DNA from: Noviherbaspirillum sp. Root189
GTDB lineage: Bacteria > Pseudomonadota > Gammaproteobacteria > Burkholderiales > Burkholderiaceae_D
NCBI RefSeq assembly: GCF_001428545.1
Contig: NZ_LMHZ01000007.1
Span: 62,001 to 126,000, forward strand
Length of the DNA stretch: 64,000 nucleotides
Direction: 5' to 3'
Of this stretch, positions 24,868 to 34,298 are shown piece after piece; position 1 is the stretch's first letter; every line of letters begins with the position of its first letter. A program made the position numbers and the translations under genes. The notes below the pieces were generated by a model that worked only from the letters and a program-made list of their open reading frames with translations, had not been told where the DNA came from and made no database searches.

Positions 24868-25653
24868 ATGCTGCTCATACCTGCCATCGACCTCAAGGAC
24901 GGTCATTGCGTGCGCCTGAAACAGGGCGATATGGACCAAGCCACCGTGTTTTCCGAAGATCCCGCCCAAATGGCGCGACACTGGTTGCAACAGGGCGCGC
25001 GACGACTGCATCTGGTCGACCTGAATGGCGCCTTTGCCGGCAAGCCCAAGAACGAGGCGGCGGTAAAGTCCATCATCCAGGTCGTGCGCGACTTCGCGCT
25101 CGAAAACGATGTTGAAGAAATCCCGATCCAGCTGGGTGGCGGTATCCGCGACCTCGACACGATCGAGCGCTACCTCGACGACGGCTTGTCCTACATCATC
25201 ATCGGCACCGCGGCGGTGAAGAACCCCGGCTTCCTGCATGATGCCTGTAGCGCCTTTCCCGGCCAGATCATCGTTGGCCTCGATGCCAAGGACGGCAAGG
25301 TCGCCACCGATGGCTGGAGCAAGCTGTCCGGCCATGAGGTGATCGATCTCGCAAAGAAATTCGAAGATTATGGTTGCGAAGCGATCGTCTACACCGACAT
25401 TGGCCGTGACGGCATGATGGGCGGCGTCAACATCGACGCCACCGTCAAGCTGGCGCAAAGCATGACCATCCCCGTGATCGCGTCCGGCGGCGTACACAAC
25501 GTCAAGGATGTCGAAGCCCTGTGCGCCGTGCAGGATGAAGGCATCGAAGGCGTGATCTGCGGACGATCGATCTACGAAGGCACGCTGGACCTGCGCTCCG
25601 CGCAGGAGCGCGCCGACGAACTGAGCGGCCTCGAAGAGGCGGAAGAAGAGTAA
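24868..25653 (+). CDS. hisA: Phosphoribosylformimino-5-aminoimidazole carboxamide ribotide isomerase
   Basis: 261 aa TIM barrel. The first catalytic aspartate is D8 in [16 protein letters not shown]; the second is in [13 protein letters not shown]. The phosphate-binding strands ([20 protein letters not shown]) are present. The C-terminus carries ~15 acidic residues (EEAEEE) beyond the usual end. hisF begins 2 nt after the stop. Confidence 0.97.
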   Translation: MLLIPAIDLKDGHCVRLKQGDMDQATVFSEDPAQMARHWLQQGARRLHLVDLNGAFAGKPKNEAAVKSIIQVVRDFALENDVEEIPIQLGGGIRDLDTIERYLDDGLSYIIIGTAAVKNPGFLHDACSAFPGQIIVGLDAKDGKVATDGWSKLSGHEVIDLAKKFEDYGCEAIVYTDIGRDGMMGGVNIDATVKLAQSMTIPVIASGGVHNVKDVEALCAVQDEGIEGVICGRSIYEGTLDLRSAQERADELSGLEEAEEE

Positions 25654-25655
25654 GC

Positions 25656-26420
25656 ATGTCCCTAGCAAAACGCATCATCCCTTGCCTCGACGTGACCGCC
25701 GGGCGTGTCGTCAAGGGCGTCAATTTCGTCGAGTTGCGCGACGCCGGTGATCCGGTGGAGATTGCGCGCCGCTACGACGATCAGGGCGCGGATGAACTGA
25801 CTTTTCTCGACATCACTGCGACTTCAGACGGGCGCGACCTGATCCTGCATATCATTGAAGCGGTGGCTTCGCAGGTATTCATTCCGCTGACCGTTGGCGG
25901 TGGTGTGCGCACCGTCGACGACGTGCGTCGCCTGCTGAACGCAGGTGCGGACAAGATCAGCATCAACAGTACCGCCATTGCCAATCCGCAAATGGTGGCC
26001 GACGCCGCGCAGAAGTTCGGCTCGCAATGCATCGTGGTGGCGATCGACGCCAAGCGCAACCCGGAAGGACGCTGGGAAGTGTTTACCCATGGTGGACGCA
26101 AGCCGACCGGTCTCGAAGTGGTCGAGTGGGCAAAGAAAATGGAAAGCCACGGCGTCGGCGAAATTTTGCTGACCAGCATGGACCGTGACGGCACCAAGAG
26201 CGGCTTCGACCTTGAGCTGACACGTGCCGTGTCGGATGCGGTGTCGATTCCGGTGATCGCTTCTGGTGGTGTTGGTGGCCTGCAGGACCTGGCGGACGGC
26301 ATCAAGCTCGGCAAGGCCGATGCGGTGCTGGCAGCGAGCATCTTCCACTACGGCCAGCATACCGTGCAGGAAGCCAAGCAATTCATGTCCGGTCAGGGCA
26401 TTCCGATGAGGATGGCATGA
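25656..26420 (+). CDS. hisF: Imidazole glycerol phosphate synthase cyclase subunit
   Basis: 254 aa TIM barrel. Catalytic D12 is in [18 protein letters not shown]; the second aspartate is in [15 protein letters not shown]. Phosphate loops [12 protein letters not shown] and [12 protein letters not shown] are present. It works with HisH. The stop overlaps hisI by ATGA. Confidence 0.98.
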   Translation: MSLAKRIIPCLDVTAGRVVKGVNFVELRDAGDPVEIARRYDDQGADELTFLDITATSDGRDLILHIIEAVASQVFIPLTVGGGVRTVDDVRRLLNAGADKISINSTAIANPQMVADAAQKFGSQCIVVAIDAKRNPEGRWEVFTHGGRKPTGLEVVEWAKKMESHGVGEILLTSMDRDGTKSGFDLELTRAVSDAVSIPVIASGGVGGLQDLADGIKLGKADAVLAASIFHYGQHTVQEAKQFMSGQGIPMRMA

Positions 26421-26821
26421 GCGTCAGTGCGAAATGGCTGAACAAGGTCAAATGGGATGAACATGGGCTTGTGCCCGTGATCGCGCAGGAGGTCGGCAGC
26501 AACGATGTGCTGATGTTTGCCTGGATGAACCGCGACGCGCTTGCCAAAACCGTCGAACTCGGCGAAGCGGTGTACTGGAGCCGATCGCGCAAGAAGCTGT
26601 GGCACAAGGGCGAAGAGTCCGGCCACACGCAAAAAGTGCATGACATCCGCCTCGATTGCGATGAAGACGTGGTTTTGCTCAAGGTCGAGCAGGTTGGCAA
26701 GATCGCCTGCCATACCGGCCGGCATTCGTGTTTCTTTCAGCAATTCACCGGTGATGCCAAAAACGGCGACTGGCAAGCGGTAGAACCCGTACTGAAAGAC
26801 CCCGAAAGCATTTACAAATAA
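26417..26821 (+). CDS. hisI: Phosphoribosyl-AMP cyclohydrolase
   Basis: 134 aa, the stand-alone cyclohydrolase (not fused to HisE as in E. coli). Motifs: [30 protein letters not shown], the metal-binding [13 protein letters not shown] and [12 protein letters not shown]. It is coupled to hisF by a 4-nt overlap. Confidence 0.97.
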   Translation: MSVSAKWLNKVKWDEHGLVPVIAQEVGSNDVLMFAWMNRDALAKTVELGEAVYWSRSRKKLWHKGEESGHTQKVHDIRLDCDEDVVLLKVEQVGKIACHTGRHSCFFQQFTGDAKNGDWQAVEPVLKDPESIYK

Positions 26822-26829
26822 CCGTCAGC

Positions 26830-26854
26830 ATCGGGCGAGCAAGCGGCGCCCGAT
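26830..26854 (+). repeat. Hairpin in the hisI-hisE gap
   Basis: ATCGGGCG (26830-26837) pairs perfectly with CGCCCGAT (26847-26854). A second small hairpin follows: GCTGCG (26885-26890) with CGCAGC (26894-26899), loop TTA. No U-run follows either, so they are more likely mRNA structure than termination signals. Confidence 0.45.
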
Positions 26855-26914
26855 ATCGCTGCGACGACAACAGAAAGAGGGCCAGCTGCGTTACGCAGCC
26901 GTGCCACCCAAGCG

Positions 26915-27256
26915 ATGAGTGAAACCCTGAAACGCCTTGCCGCCGTCATTGAATCGCGCAAGCCGGCCAATGGCGGCGATCCCGATAAGTCCTATGTCGC
27001 GAAGCTGTTCGTCAAGGGCGATGATGCCATTTTGAAAAAGATCGGCGAAGAAGCGACCGAGACCGTGATGGCTGCCAAGGATGCGCGTGTCAGCGGCGAC
27101 AAATCCAAGGTGCTCTATGAATGCGCAGACTTGTGGTTCCATTCCATGGTCATGCTAGCCCAGTTTGACCTGACGCCGCAGGATGTGCTCGATGAGCTTG
27201 CCCGGCGGGAAGGCTTGTCGGGACTTGCGGAAAAAGCAAGCCGCAAGGATAGCTGA
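26915..27256 (+). CDS. hisE: Phosphoribosyl-ATP pyrophosphatase
   Basis: 113 aa of the MazG-like fold: [35 protein letters not shown] with the acidic [12 protein letters not shown] metal site, and [14 protein letters not shown]. It catalyses step 2 of the histidine pathway. It is separate from hisI here, after a 93-nt gap holding two small hairpins. Confidence 0.97.
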   Translation: MSETLKRLAAVIESRKPANGGDPDKSYVAKLFVKGDDAILKKIGEEATETVMAAKDARVSGDKSKVLYECADLWFHSMVMLAQFDLTPQDVLDELARREGLSGLAEKASRKDS

Positions 27257-27366
27257 GCCGACAGCGGATTTGCAGGCTGTCGTTGCAGATCATCCCAGCC
27301 AAAGAATGCGTGTCACAGAGACTGTTAATATTTCGATCACTGACCACTTACTTTCCAGGATCTCCC

Positions 27367-27738
27367 ATGACTGACTGCATCTTCTGCAAGATTGCTTCAA
27401 AACAGATTCCCACCAAGGCAGTCTACGAAGACGACGACCTCATTGCATTTCACGATATCAATCCTGCTGCCCCGGTGCATTTTTTAATCGTCCCGAAACA
27501 ACATGTTGCTACACTGGCGGACTGTAATGAAAGCCATAGCGCTTTGTTGAGTAAAATGATGTTGTTGGCGCCTAAACTGGCGCAGGAGCAGGGATGCGGT
27601 TATACCGCCACTGATGGCGGCCTGGGCAGCGGCGGATTCAAGACGCTGTTCAATACTGGTCCGGACGGCGGTCAGGAGGTGTACCATCTCCATCTGCATG
27701 TCATCGGCGGACCACGTCCCTGGCGCGGCCAGCGATAG
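27367..27738 (+). CDS. hinT: HIT-family nucleotide hydrolase (HinT-like)
   Basis: 123 aa from ATG 27367 (the frame is open from 27283, but the family begins at MTDCIFCKIASKQIP). Two N-terminal cysteines in CIFC and the histidine triad YHLHLHVIGG mark the HinT branch, purine nucleoside phosphoramidases. Position between hisE and tatA is common in betaproteobacteria. Confidence 0.95.
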   Translation: MTDCIFCKIASKQIPTKAVYEDDDLIAFHDINPAAPVHFLIVPKQHVATLADCNESHSALLSKMMLLAPKLAQEQGCGYTATDGGLGSGGFKTLFNTGPDGGQEVYHLHLHVIGGPRPWRGQR

Positions 27739-27797
27739 GCTAAACCTGCCGACAGACCAATGATTGACGGACGCATGCGTCCACTGAGGAGAAAGTA

Positions 27798-28004
27798 ATG
27801 GGTTCATTTAGCATCTGGCACTGGCTGATCGTGCTGGTCGTTGTCATGCTGATTTTTGGCACCAAGAAGCTGGGTAATGTCGGCTCCGACCTTGGCAAGG
27901 CCGTCAAGGGATTCAAGGACGGCGTCAAGGGCGATGAAGAAAAGTCGTCCTCCACAGCCGACAAGTCGACAATCGACGTCGACGCCAAAGAAAAAAAGAG
28001 CTGA
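27798..28004 (+). CDS. tatA: Twin-arginine translocase subunit TatA
   Basis: 68 aa. Short N-terminal membrane helix ([16 protein letters not shown]), the FGTKKL hinge, an amphipathic helix ([17 protein letters not shown]) and a charged tail. It forms the pore-like oligomer of the Tat system for folded proteins. The RBS GAGGAGA lies ahead of the ATG. A perfect 25-bp inverted repeat begins 10 nt after the stop. Confidence 0.96.
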   Translation: MGSFSIWHWLIVLVVVMLIFGTKKLGNVGSDLGKAVKGFKDGVKGDEEKSSSTADKSTIDVDAKEKKS

Positions 28005-28013
28005 GCACGGCCC

Positions 28014-28066
28014 TTGCAGGAATGGCATGTGATGCGCCGCAGGCGCATCACATGCCATTCCTGCAA
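28014..28066. repeat. Perfect 25-bp inverted repeat between tatA and tatB
   Basis: The left arm 28014-28038 (TTGCAGGAATGGC...GCGCC) and right arm 28042-28066 (GGCGC...CATTCCTGCAA) are exact reverse complements over 25 bp with a 3-nt loop GCA. There is no T-run after it, and tatB starts 12 nt downstream. In the transcript it would be a very stable stem that could protect tatA mRNA from 3' decay, cause partial termination or limit tatB translation. Confidence 0.92.
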
Positions 28067-28077
28067 CCCGTCACATC

Positions 28078-28566
28078 ATGATTGATATCGGTCTCACCAA
28101 AATTGCGCTGATCAGCGTCGTAGCGCTGGTCGTCATCGGTCCTGAACGCCTGCCGAAAGTGGCACGGATGGCCGGTACCCTGTTTGGCCGCGCCCAGCGT
28201 TACATCAACGAAGTCAAATCGGAAGTCAGCCGCGAAATCGAACTGGACGAGCTGCGCAAGATGCAGAAGGAAATGCAGGAAGCAGCGACCAGCGTCGAGC
28301 AGACGATTGCCAAAAATGTCTCCGAGATGCAGGCCGAAGTCCAGGAAGCGCTGTCCAATCCCTTGATGGAGACGCCGACGCCGGACCAGATCCATGTCAA
28401 GGCCAAGGATTTTCGCAGGAAGAAGCTAGCCCGTACCTCGGCCATTCCTTCCTGGTACAAAAAGCAAAGCGGCCGTCGCACACGTGTGATTTCCGGTGCG
28501 GCACGTGTCGCCAAGTATCGTCCCGCCGGGGCCGGTAGCAAGACCTCCACTTCATTCCATTCCTGA
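28078..28566 (+). CDS. tatB: Sec-independent translocase subunit TatB
   Basis: 162 aa. N-terminal helix with the conserved glutamate-proline of TatB (VVIGPERLPKVARMAG), then a long amphipathic and coiled-coil-like region (LRKMQKEMQEAATSVEQTI). The C-terminus is basic and low-complexity. TatB forms the substrate receptor with TatC. The ATG lies 12 nt after the inverted repeat, so its ribosome-binding region (28067-28077) directly abuts the stem. Confidence 0.95.
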   Translation: MIDIGLTKIALISVVALVVIGPERLPKVARMAGTLFGRAQRYINEVKSEVSREIELDELRKMQKEMQEAATSVEQTIAKNVSEMQAEVQEALSNPLMETPTPDQIHVKAKDFRRKKLARTSAIPSWYKKQSGRRTRVISGAARVAKYRPAGAGSKTSTSFHS

Positions 28567-28657
28567 GCCGCGTATTACTATGAATATTTCACGAGGTTCG
28601 ACCGCCGCAGCAAGGTGCGCAGGCGCGATGGACAACCGGTATGCGTAACAAGCCCGT

Positions 28658-29422
28658 ATGAGCGACGATCACAACACCGAGGGTGGTGTAGGCGACACCT
28701 TCATTTCACACCTGGTTGAATTGCGCAACCGCGTGATGAAGGCATCCATCGCAGTCATCATCGTCTTCCTTTGTCTGATGCCTTGGGCCGGCAACATCTA
28801 TGACTGGCTCGCCATGCCGATGATGCTGGCGCTTCCCGCCGGTAGCAAGATGATCGCCACCGGGGTCATCACGCCATTTCTGATTCCGGTAAAGGTAACG
28901 CTGCTGCTGGCTTTTCTGATTGCGCTACCGGTAGTGCTTTACCAGGCATGGGCATTCATTGCTCCCGGCTTGTATACGCATGAAAAAAGGCTGATCGCGC
29001 CGCTGGTGATTTCATCTTCCCTACTGTTCATCATTGGTGTCGCGTTCTGCTACTTTTTCGTATTCGGCGTGATTTTCAAGTTCATCAATGAATTTGCGCC
29101 GAAGTCGATTTCCGTTGCGCCGGATATCGAGAGCTATTTCGGTTTCGTGATGACGCTGTTCATCGCCTTTGGCATGACGTTCGAAGTACCGATCGTTGTC
29201 ATCGTGCTGGTGCGCATGGGCATCGTGACGGTGGAAAAGCTGAAGGAAATGCGTCCCTATATCATCGTTGGCGCCTTCGTCATTGCCGCGGTCGTGACAC
29301 CGCCGGATATCATGAGCCAGTTGTTGCTGGCTGTCCCTCTATGCCTGTTATTTGAAGTCGGGTTGATTCTTGCGCCGATGTTTGCGCGCGCGACCCAGGC
29401 GCCAGAGGAAGAAACAGTGTAA
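28658..29422 (+). CDS. tatC: Twin-arginine translocase subunit TatC
   Basis: 254 aa, six membrane segments. N-terminal FISHLVELRNRVMKA is the twin-arginine binding face; FIAPGLYTHEKRLIAP and FAFGMTFEVPIVV-type motifs are present (here FIAFGMTFEVPIVVIVLVRMG). It closes the tat operon. Confidence 0.97.
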   Translation: MSDDHNTEGGVGDTFISHLVELRNRVMKASIAVIIVFLCLMPWAGNIYDWLAMPMMLALPAGSKMIATGVITPFLIPVKVTLLLAFLIALPVVLYQAWAFIAPGLYTHEKRLIAPLVISSSLLFIIGVAFCYFFVFGVIFKFINEFAPKSISVAPDIESYFGFVMTLFIAFGMTFEVPIVVIVLVRMGIVTVEKLKEMRPYIIVGAFVIAAVVTPPDIMSQLLLAVPLCLLFEVGLILAPMFARATQAPEEETV

Positions 29423-29431
29423 ATCTGCTTT

Positions 29432-29457
29432 ACACCGGCGCTGGGGGCAGCCGGTGT
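29432..29457 (+). terminator. Terminator-like hairpin after tatC
   Basis: ACACCGGC (29432-29439) pairs with GCCGGTGT (29450-29457) just downstream of tatC and before the convergent DUF2461 gene. There is no U-run, so termination is uncertain. Confidence 0.35.
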
Positions 29458-29521
29458 CGCACGTGTTTCCGTTGACGATATCTGCTGAAGTCCCGGCGGC
29501 CAGTCACAAACCGTGTATGCG

Positions 29522-30193
29522 CTACTTGGCTTCCCGCAGCCAAGCCACCAATGGATAAGCGTCCTTGAAACCCGCGGCCAGTTCTTTCCCCAGATCGGCG
29601 GGAATCTTCTTTTTCAGGCTGGTTTCTTTCCAGACGATAAAACTCTTGTGCTTGACGTATTCGATGTTGGGCGCATCCGCATCAAAGCCCTTCGGCGGCC
29701 TTGTCAGTTTTCCTTCGTCCTGTAGATCGCCATAGGTCTCCTGAAGACGTTTGTTGCGCAGCATGCGCCTGAACCCGGCGGCATCGGCAATCACGTGTTG
29801 GCGTATCGTCTTCAGCCTGTCGGATGGCGGCATGTATTCGCCGCCCGCAACCAGCAGCGTACCTTGTGCATCAATATGGAAGTAGTAAGCGGGACCGCCG
29901 CCCTGACTCGGTTTCTTCAGTCCGCTGGCTGTAATGGCCGCCGAAAAGGTGGACTTGTAAGGACTCTTGTCATGCGAAAATCGCATGTCACGATTGATGC
30001 GGAATAAGGCTTTTTTCGGATTGCAGCCGGCAACCGCCGGATCGAATTTCACGATCTGCGGAATCAGGCCGGTTACCAGTTCCAGGAACTCCGCACGCAG
30101 AATATCGTAACGCGGCTTGTTCATGACAAACCATGCGCGATTATTGTTTTCCGATAGTTCGGCAAGGAATTGAATGAGGTCGCGAGTATGCAT
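29522..30193 (-). CDS. DUF2461 family protein
   Basis: 223 aa from the ATG at 30193 (the frame extends to 30271 but overlaps the protease gene, and the family begins near HTRDLIQFLAELSENN). Landmarks: RAWFVMNKPRYDILR, LFRINRDMRFSHDKSPYKS, and AYYFHIDAQGTLLVAGGEYM, all typical of the DUF2461/TIGR02453 family, which has no settled function. It is downstream of, and probably co-transcribed with, the HtrA-like protease 25 bp away. Soluble, no signal peptide. Confidence 0.9.
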   Translation of the reverse strand: MHTRDLIQFLAELSENNNRAWFVMNKPRYDILRAEFLELVTGLIPQIVKFDPAVAGCNPKKALFRINRDMRFSHDKSPYKSTFSAAITASGLKKPSQGGGPAYYFHIDAQGTLLVAGGEYMPPSDRLKTIRQHVIADAAGFRRMLRNKRLQETYGDLQDEGKLTRPPKGFDADAPNIEYVKHKSFIVWKETSLKKKIPADLGKELAAGFKDAYPLVAWLREAK

Positions 30194-30218
30194 AGGCGTG
30201 CAAGGATCTCCGTAAAAA

Positions 30219-31385
30219 TTATTCCTGTTCTTCGCGTTTCGGCTTCGGTCGTTTGCCAACAAGGACGTCAACAGTCGATTCCTGGGTCTTGCGCAACACG
30301 GTCATCTTTGCCTTGTTGCCCGGCGTAAGCTGCGCAATCAGATTCAGCATGTCGGTGGTATCGGTGACGGGTTTGCCTTCTACCGCTACCAGGATATCGC
30401 CCGGGCGTATGCCGGCCTTATCCGCCGGGCCGCCTTTTAGCACACCGGCAATGATGGCCCCCGATTTGCGTGTCAGTCCGAAACTTTCCGCCAGCTCCGG
30501 CGTAATGTCTTGCGGCTCCACGCCGATCCAGCCCCGCACTTTCTGGCCGGTAGCGATGATGGATTCCATGACGTCTTTTACTGTCGTTACCGGAATGGCA
30601 AAACCGATTCCCAGAGAACCGCCGCTACGTGAGTAAATGGCAGTATTGATGCCCAGCAGGTTGCCGTTGGCATCGATCAGTGCACCACCCGAATTGCCGG
30701 GGTTGATCGCCGCGTCCGTCTGGATAAAGTTTTCGAAGGTGTTGATACCGAGATGATTGCGTCCAAGCGCGGAAATAATGCCCATGGTGACGGTTTGCCC
30801 TACACCGAATGGATTACCAATCGCCAGCACCACATCGCCGACTTTGGCTTGATCCGCATTGCCCAGCGTGATCGCAGGCAGGTTCTGCAAATTGATTTTG
30901 ATGACCGCCAGATCGGTTTCCGGATCGGTGCCCACCACCTTGGCATCCGCCTTGCGTCCATCGGCAAAGGCCACTTCGATTTCATCCGCGGTCTCGATCA
31001 CATGGTTATTGGTCAGCACATAACCTTCCGGGCTGATGACCACGCCGGAGCCGAGGCTGAACTGCTGGTCGTCCTGCTGATCGCCGAAGAAGCGTCGGAA
31101 CAGCGGATCATCCATGAACGGCGTCTTTGGCTGACGCGCACCCTTGGTGGTAAAGATATTAACCACCGCTGGCATTGCTCGCTGCGCGGCATCGCGATAG
31201 GAGCCTTGCGTGGCAGGCGCATTCGCTGGCGCCTGCAGGATCTGGGCCGAAGACGACGACACCCTGGCGTTGCGCGTTGCGCCAAGTAGCGTCCCCGCCC
31301 ATTCAGGCTTAAGGCTCGCTACAATGAACCAAATGGCCAAACCGACCGTAACGGTTTGCGCAAATAACAACCAGAGGCGTCGCAT
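30219..31385 (-). CDS. Membrane-anchored HtrA/DegS-type serine protease
   Basis: 388 aa. An N-terminal membrane segment (residues ~5-24) anchors a trypsin-like domain with His in [10 protein letters not shown], Asp in ETDLAVIKI and Ser in NPGNSGGAL, followed by one PDZ domain ([14 protein letters not shown] to KMTVLRK). One PDZ plus a membrane anchor is the DegS/AlgW layout, which suggests a periplasmic stress sensor cleaving an anti-sigma factor, although DegQ-type quality control is possible. It diverges from the Nif3-like gene with only 12 bp between the two start codons. Confidence 0.92.
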   Translation of the reverse strand: MRRLWLLFAQTVTVGLAIWFIVASLKPEWAGTLLGATRNARVSSSSAQILQAPANAPATQGSYRDAAQRAMPAVVNIFTTKGARQPKTPFMDDPLFRRFFGDQQDDQQFSLGSGVVISPEGYVLTNNHVIETADEIEVAFADGRKADAKVVGTDPETDLAVIKINLQNLPAITLGNADQAKVGDVVLAIGNPFGVGQTVTMGIISALGRNHLGINTFENFIQTDAAINPGNSGGALIDANGNLLGINTAIYSRSGGSLGIGFAIPVTTVKDVMESIIATGQKVRGWIGVEPQDITPELAESFGLTRKSGAIIAGVLKGGPADKAGIRPGDILVAVEGKPVTDTTDMLNLIAQLTPGNKAKMTVLRKTQESTVDVLVGKRPKPKREEQE

Positions 31386-31397
31386 AAGAGGGTAATA

Positions 31398-32165
31398 ATG
31401 AAGCGTGGATCAGTAAATAGGGACGAGTTTGCAAAATATCTAGAGCAAACGCTCGATATTAACCGTTTTCGCGACTATTGCCCAAATGGCTTGCAAGTGG
31501 AAGGTCGCAATGAAATACGCAACCTGGTCTCTGGCGTGACAGCAAGTCTGGCATTGCTGGAGGCGGCTGCCGCGCGACAGGCTGATGCCATTATCGTACA
31601 TCACGGCTACTTCTGGCGCGGAGAAGATGCAAGAGTGATCGGTCCAAAACACAAGCGCCTGAAATTACTGCTGACACAGGATATCAGCTTGTTTGGTTAC
31701 CACTTGCCATTGGATATGCACCCCGAGTTCGGCAACAACGTGCAGCTTGCCAACCGGCTTGGCCTCGTTGCCGATGGCCGTTTCGGTGATGACAATCTCG
31801 GCTGGCTTGGCCACGTACAGGATAAGCAGCTACAAACTGTCGGCGACCTTGCGCGTGAAGTGGAGGCCAGATTGGCGAGGCCGCCGCTGCTCATCGGCGA
31901 CCCCGCCCAGCCGCTTGGCCGTATCGGCTGGTGTACCGGGGCAGCGCATAACATGCTCGGCAATGCCATCGCCGCTGGTGCCAGCGTCTATCTGAGCGGA
32001 GAAGTGTCAGAACCGACCGTGCACCTGGCCCGCGAAAGCGGTGTTGCCTACCTCGCCTGTGGTCACCACGCGACGGAGCGCTATGGTGTGCAAGCGCTGG
32101 GGGAGCATTTGGCGGCTCATTTCGGCATTGAGCACCACTTTATTGACATCGAAAACCCGGTGTGA
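31398..32165 (+). CDS. Nif3-like dinuclear metal centre protein (YbgI family)
   Basis: 255 aa. GTP cyclohydrolase 1 type 2/Nif3 fold: [19 protein letters not shown], the metal-binding [28 protein letters not shown], and the C-terminal [14 protein letters not shown] with E in the same strand. The biochemical role of this conserved family is not settled. RBS GAGGG lies upstream. Divergent from the HtrA gene. Confidence 0.9.
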   Translation: MKRGSVNRDEFAKYLEQTLDINRFRDYCPNGLQVEGRNEIRNLVSGVTASLALLEAAAARQADAIIVHHGYFWRGEDARVIGPKHKRLKLLLTQDISLFGYHLPLDMHPEFGNNVQLANRLGLVADGRFGDDNLGWLGHVQDKQLQTVGDLAREVEARLARPPLLIGDPAQPLGRIGWCTGAAHNMLGNAIAAGASVYLSGEVSEPTVHLARESGVAYLACGHHATERYGVQALGEHLAAHFGIEHHFIDIENPV

Positions 32166-32238
32166 GGCCGATCGACCGATAGTCAGTCATTTCCTGGCGT
32201 TAAGCTGGGGTATGATTACGGCAGGTGAGGGAAGAACT

Positions 32239-32937
32239 ATGTTGGAAGAAACATTGCGCGACGCTGTCGGCGTATTGATTGTCGAAGATGACGCGGTAAC
32301 GCGAAAAGCACTGTGCCTGGCGATTGAATCCGAGCCCCAGCTGAAATTGCTGGCGGCATTCGACAGCGTCAAGCCGGCGCTGACCTGGCTGGAAACAGCG
32401 GTCCCGGACGTATTGATGACTGATCTTGGCTTGCCCGACGGGTCGGGACTAGAGATCATCCATGCCTGTGCAAACCGGCATCCACAGGCCGATATCATGG
32501 TTGTCACCATGTCCAGCGACGAGGCAAACGTTCTGGCTTGCATCGAAGCCGGGGCATCGGGTTATGTGCTCAAGACCGCCGGAAAAACCGACATCGCACG
32601 CGCCGTCCTTGACCTGCGTTCGGGCGGCGCACCAATGAGTCCCGCAATCGCACGCATGGTCCTGGCCAAGGTGCGTGACGGTAAAAAGCCGGTTCCCGTG
32701 ACCGATCAGGATACCGCGACCAGCCTGACCAAGCGCGAATCCGCGATCCTCGACCTGATTGCGCAGGGTGACAGCTATAGCGAAGTCGCGAAGCTGCTGT
32801 CGGTCTCGGTCGGAACCGTGCAAACCCACATCAAGAACATCTACGGCAAGCTCGCCGTGCATTCGCGCGGCGAAGCGGTCTTCGAAGCTCATCGCCGCGG
32901 CTTGCTGCAACTGGGGCAGCCTCGCATGCGCAAATAA
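32239..32937 (+). CDS. NarL/FixJ-family response regulator
   Basis: 232 aa from ATG 32239, chosen for GAGG at 32227-32230 (8-nt spacing). The receiver domain has the acidic pair in LIVEDDAVTRK, phospho-acceptor Asp in VLMTDLGLPDGSG and the conserved Lys in GYVLKTA. A LuxR-type helix-turn-helix follows (LTKRESAILDLIAQGDSYSE, then VSVGTVQTHIKNIYGKL). No sensor kinase is adjacent, so it is an orphan here. It is convergent with mscL. Confidence 0.92.
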   Translation: MLEETLRDAVGVLIVEDDAVTRKALCLAIESEPQLKLLAAFDSVKPALTWLETAVPDVLMTDLGLPDGSGLEIIHACANRHPQADIMVVTMSSDEANVLACIEAGASGYVLKTAGKTDIARAVLDLRSGGAPMSPAIARMVLAKVRDGKKPVPVTDQDTATSLTKRESAILDLIAQGDSYSEVAKLLSVSVGTVQTHIKNIYGKLAVHSRGEAVFEAHRRGLLQLGQPRMRK

Positions 32938-32958
32938 GTTTGCGCATTTGCGATCGGC

Positions 32959-33381
32959 TTATCGCTTCAGCGAATCACGAATTTCTCTCAGCAAGACGAT
33001 GTCTTCCGGTGTCGCTGCAGGCGTCGGTGCCGTTTCTTCTGTTTCGCTGCGTTTCGCCTTGTTGACCAGGCGTACCATCTGGAAAATGATGAATGCCAGG
33101 ATGATGAAGTTGAGCAGGATGGTAATGAAACTTCCGTAAGCAAGGACGGCACCCGCCTTTTTCGCTTCTACCAAGGTCATTGCCGTGCCTTGACCATTGA
33201 GCGGCAGATAATAATTGGAAAAATCCAGGCCGCCGAAAACCCTTCCGGCGACCGGCATGATGACATCCTGGACCAGCGAGTCCACGATCTTGGAAAAAGC
33301 GGCGCCGATGATCACCCCAACTGCCAGGTCGATCACATTGCCTTTCACAGCAAACGCCTTGAATTCCTGAAGCATTCCCAT
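32959..33381 (-). CDS. mscL: Large-conductance mechanosensitive channel
   Basis: 140 aa from the ATG at 33381 (GGGGGTGG lies just upstream on the minus strand; the frame is open further, to 33429). N-terminal [20 protein letters not shown], pore helix [20 protein letters not shown] and second helix [19 protein letters not shown] are diagnostic. It releases solutes on hypo-osmotic shock. Confidence 0.97.
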   Translation of the reverse strand: MGMLQEFKAFAVKGNVIDLAVGVIIGAAFSKIVDSLVQDVIMPVAGRVFGGLDFSNYYLPLNGQGTAMTLVEAKKAGAVLAYGSFITILLNFIILAFIIFQMVRLVNKAKRSETEETAPTPAATPEDIVLLREIRDSLKR

Positions 33382-33687
33382 AACCACCCCCATTTCGTTG
33401 TGAAAATTGTAATGAGACGCGTGTCTCATTTGCTACATTGTTTCAGAAAACACCCAAACAATCAGAGCAAATTTCATATTCATACGCGGTCGCCTTAGGC
33501 GGCCTCTCGGCCCACGAATTCAGAAACTGCTTAAAAGAGTGTTTCATTCTATGCCATGGAGCAAAAAAGTTCCCTGAAATTGCCGAATGCAAAACCTATT
33601 CCCTTTAAATCAGATTCCGCGTCCGTTATAATCTAAGGTTGCTAGAAGTTTCGTACAGATTTCGCATTTACACAGATTGGGGTTGGT
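33382..33687. other. Intergenic region between divergent mscL and petA
   Basis: 306 bp carrying the two outward promoters. I see a pet promoter near 33604-33632 and a small hairpin GTCGCC/GGCGGC around 33488-33502. Nothing in it looks coding. Confidence 0.5.
33604..33632 (+). promoter_or_regulatory. Candidate sigma-70 promoter of petABC
   Basis: TTTAAA (33604-33609), a 17-nt spacer, and a perfect TATAAT (33627-33632), ending 55 nt before the petA ATG. Confidence 0.55.
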
Positions 33688-34296
33688 ATGAGTAACGAAA
33701 AGCAGGTCGACTCCGGTCGACGTGGCTTGCTCGTCGCGACATGTGCGGCGGGTGGTGTGGCCGGTTTGGCCACAGCGGGGGCCTTTGTGTCCACCTTCCA
33801 GCCGTCCGAACGGGCAAAAGCCGCGGGCGCTCCGGTGGAAGTGGACATCGCCGGGCTTGCTCCCGGTGAATTGAGGACCGTCGAATGGCGTGGTAAGCCG
33901 GTATGGATCCTCAAGCGTTCCCCGGAAATGGTTGCATCGCTGAAGAAGGTCGATGGCGAACTCGCCGACCCGAAATCCGAACGTAATCAGGCTGAATTGA
34001 CTCCGGAATACGCACGCAACGAATACCGTTCGCGCAAGCCGGAAATCCTGGTCGCCGTCGGCATCTGCTCCCACCTTGGCTGCTCTCCGTCCACCAGGCT
34101 GCAGCCTGGACCCCAGCCTTCGTTGCCGGACGACTGGCAGGGTGGCTTCCTCTGCCCATGCCATGGCTCCACTTTCGACCTGGCAGGACGCGTCTACAAG
34201 AACAAGCCCGCACCGGACAACCTCGAAGTGCCGCCGCACATGTTCGTCGGCGATACGATGCTGGTAATCGGTAAGGACGAGAAAGGCGAAGCATAA
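33688..34296 (+). CDS. petA: Ubiquinol-cytochrome c reductase Rieske iron-sulfur subunit
   Basis: 202 aa. An N-terminal twin-arginine signal-anchor (SGRRGLLVATCAAGGVAGLA, R11-R12) is followed by the Rieske domain with the [2Fe-2S] ligands in CSHLGCSP and CPCHGSTFD. It transfers electrons from ubiquinol to cytochrome c1 on the periplasmic face. The twin-arginine leader makes it a probable substrate of the TatABC system encoded 4 kb away. petB starts 2 nt after the stop. Confidence 0.97.
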   Translation: MSNEKQVDSGRRGLLVATCAAGGVAGLATAGAFVSTFQPSERAKAAGAPVEVDIAGLAPGELRTVEWRGKPVWILKRSPEMVASLKKVDGELADPKSERNQAELTPEYARNEYRSRKPEILVAVGICSHLGCSPSTRLQPGPQPSLPDDWQGGFLCPCHGSTFDLAGRVYKNKPAPDNLEVPPHMFVGDTMLVIGKDEKGEA

Positions 34297-34298
34297 TT

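Noticed and set aside
24250-25668. Long minus-strand open frame opposite hisH-hisA (472 codons)
   Set aside because: It is the mirror frame of two well-supported genes with GC-rich third positions; it has no recognisable domain and is rich in H, D and R as such shadows are.
33488-33502. Terminator in the mscL-petA gap
   Set aside because: The GTCGCC/GGCGGC stem has no T-run and lies between divergent promoters, where no transcript needs ending.
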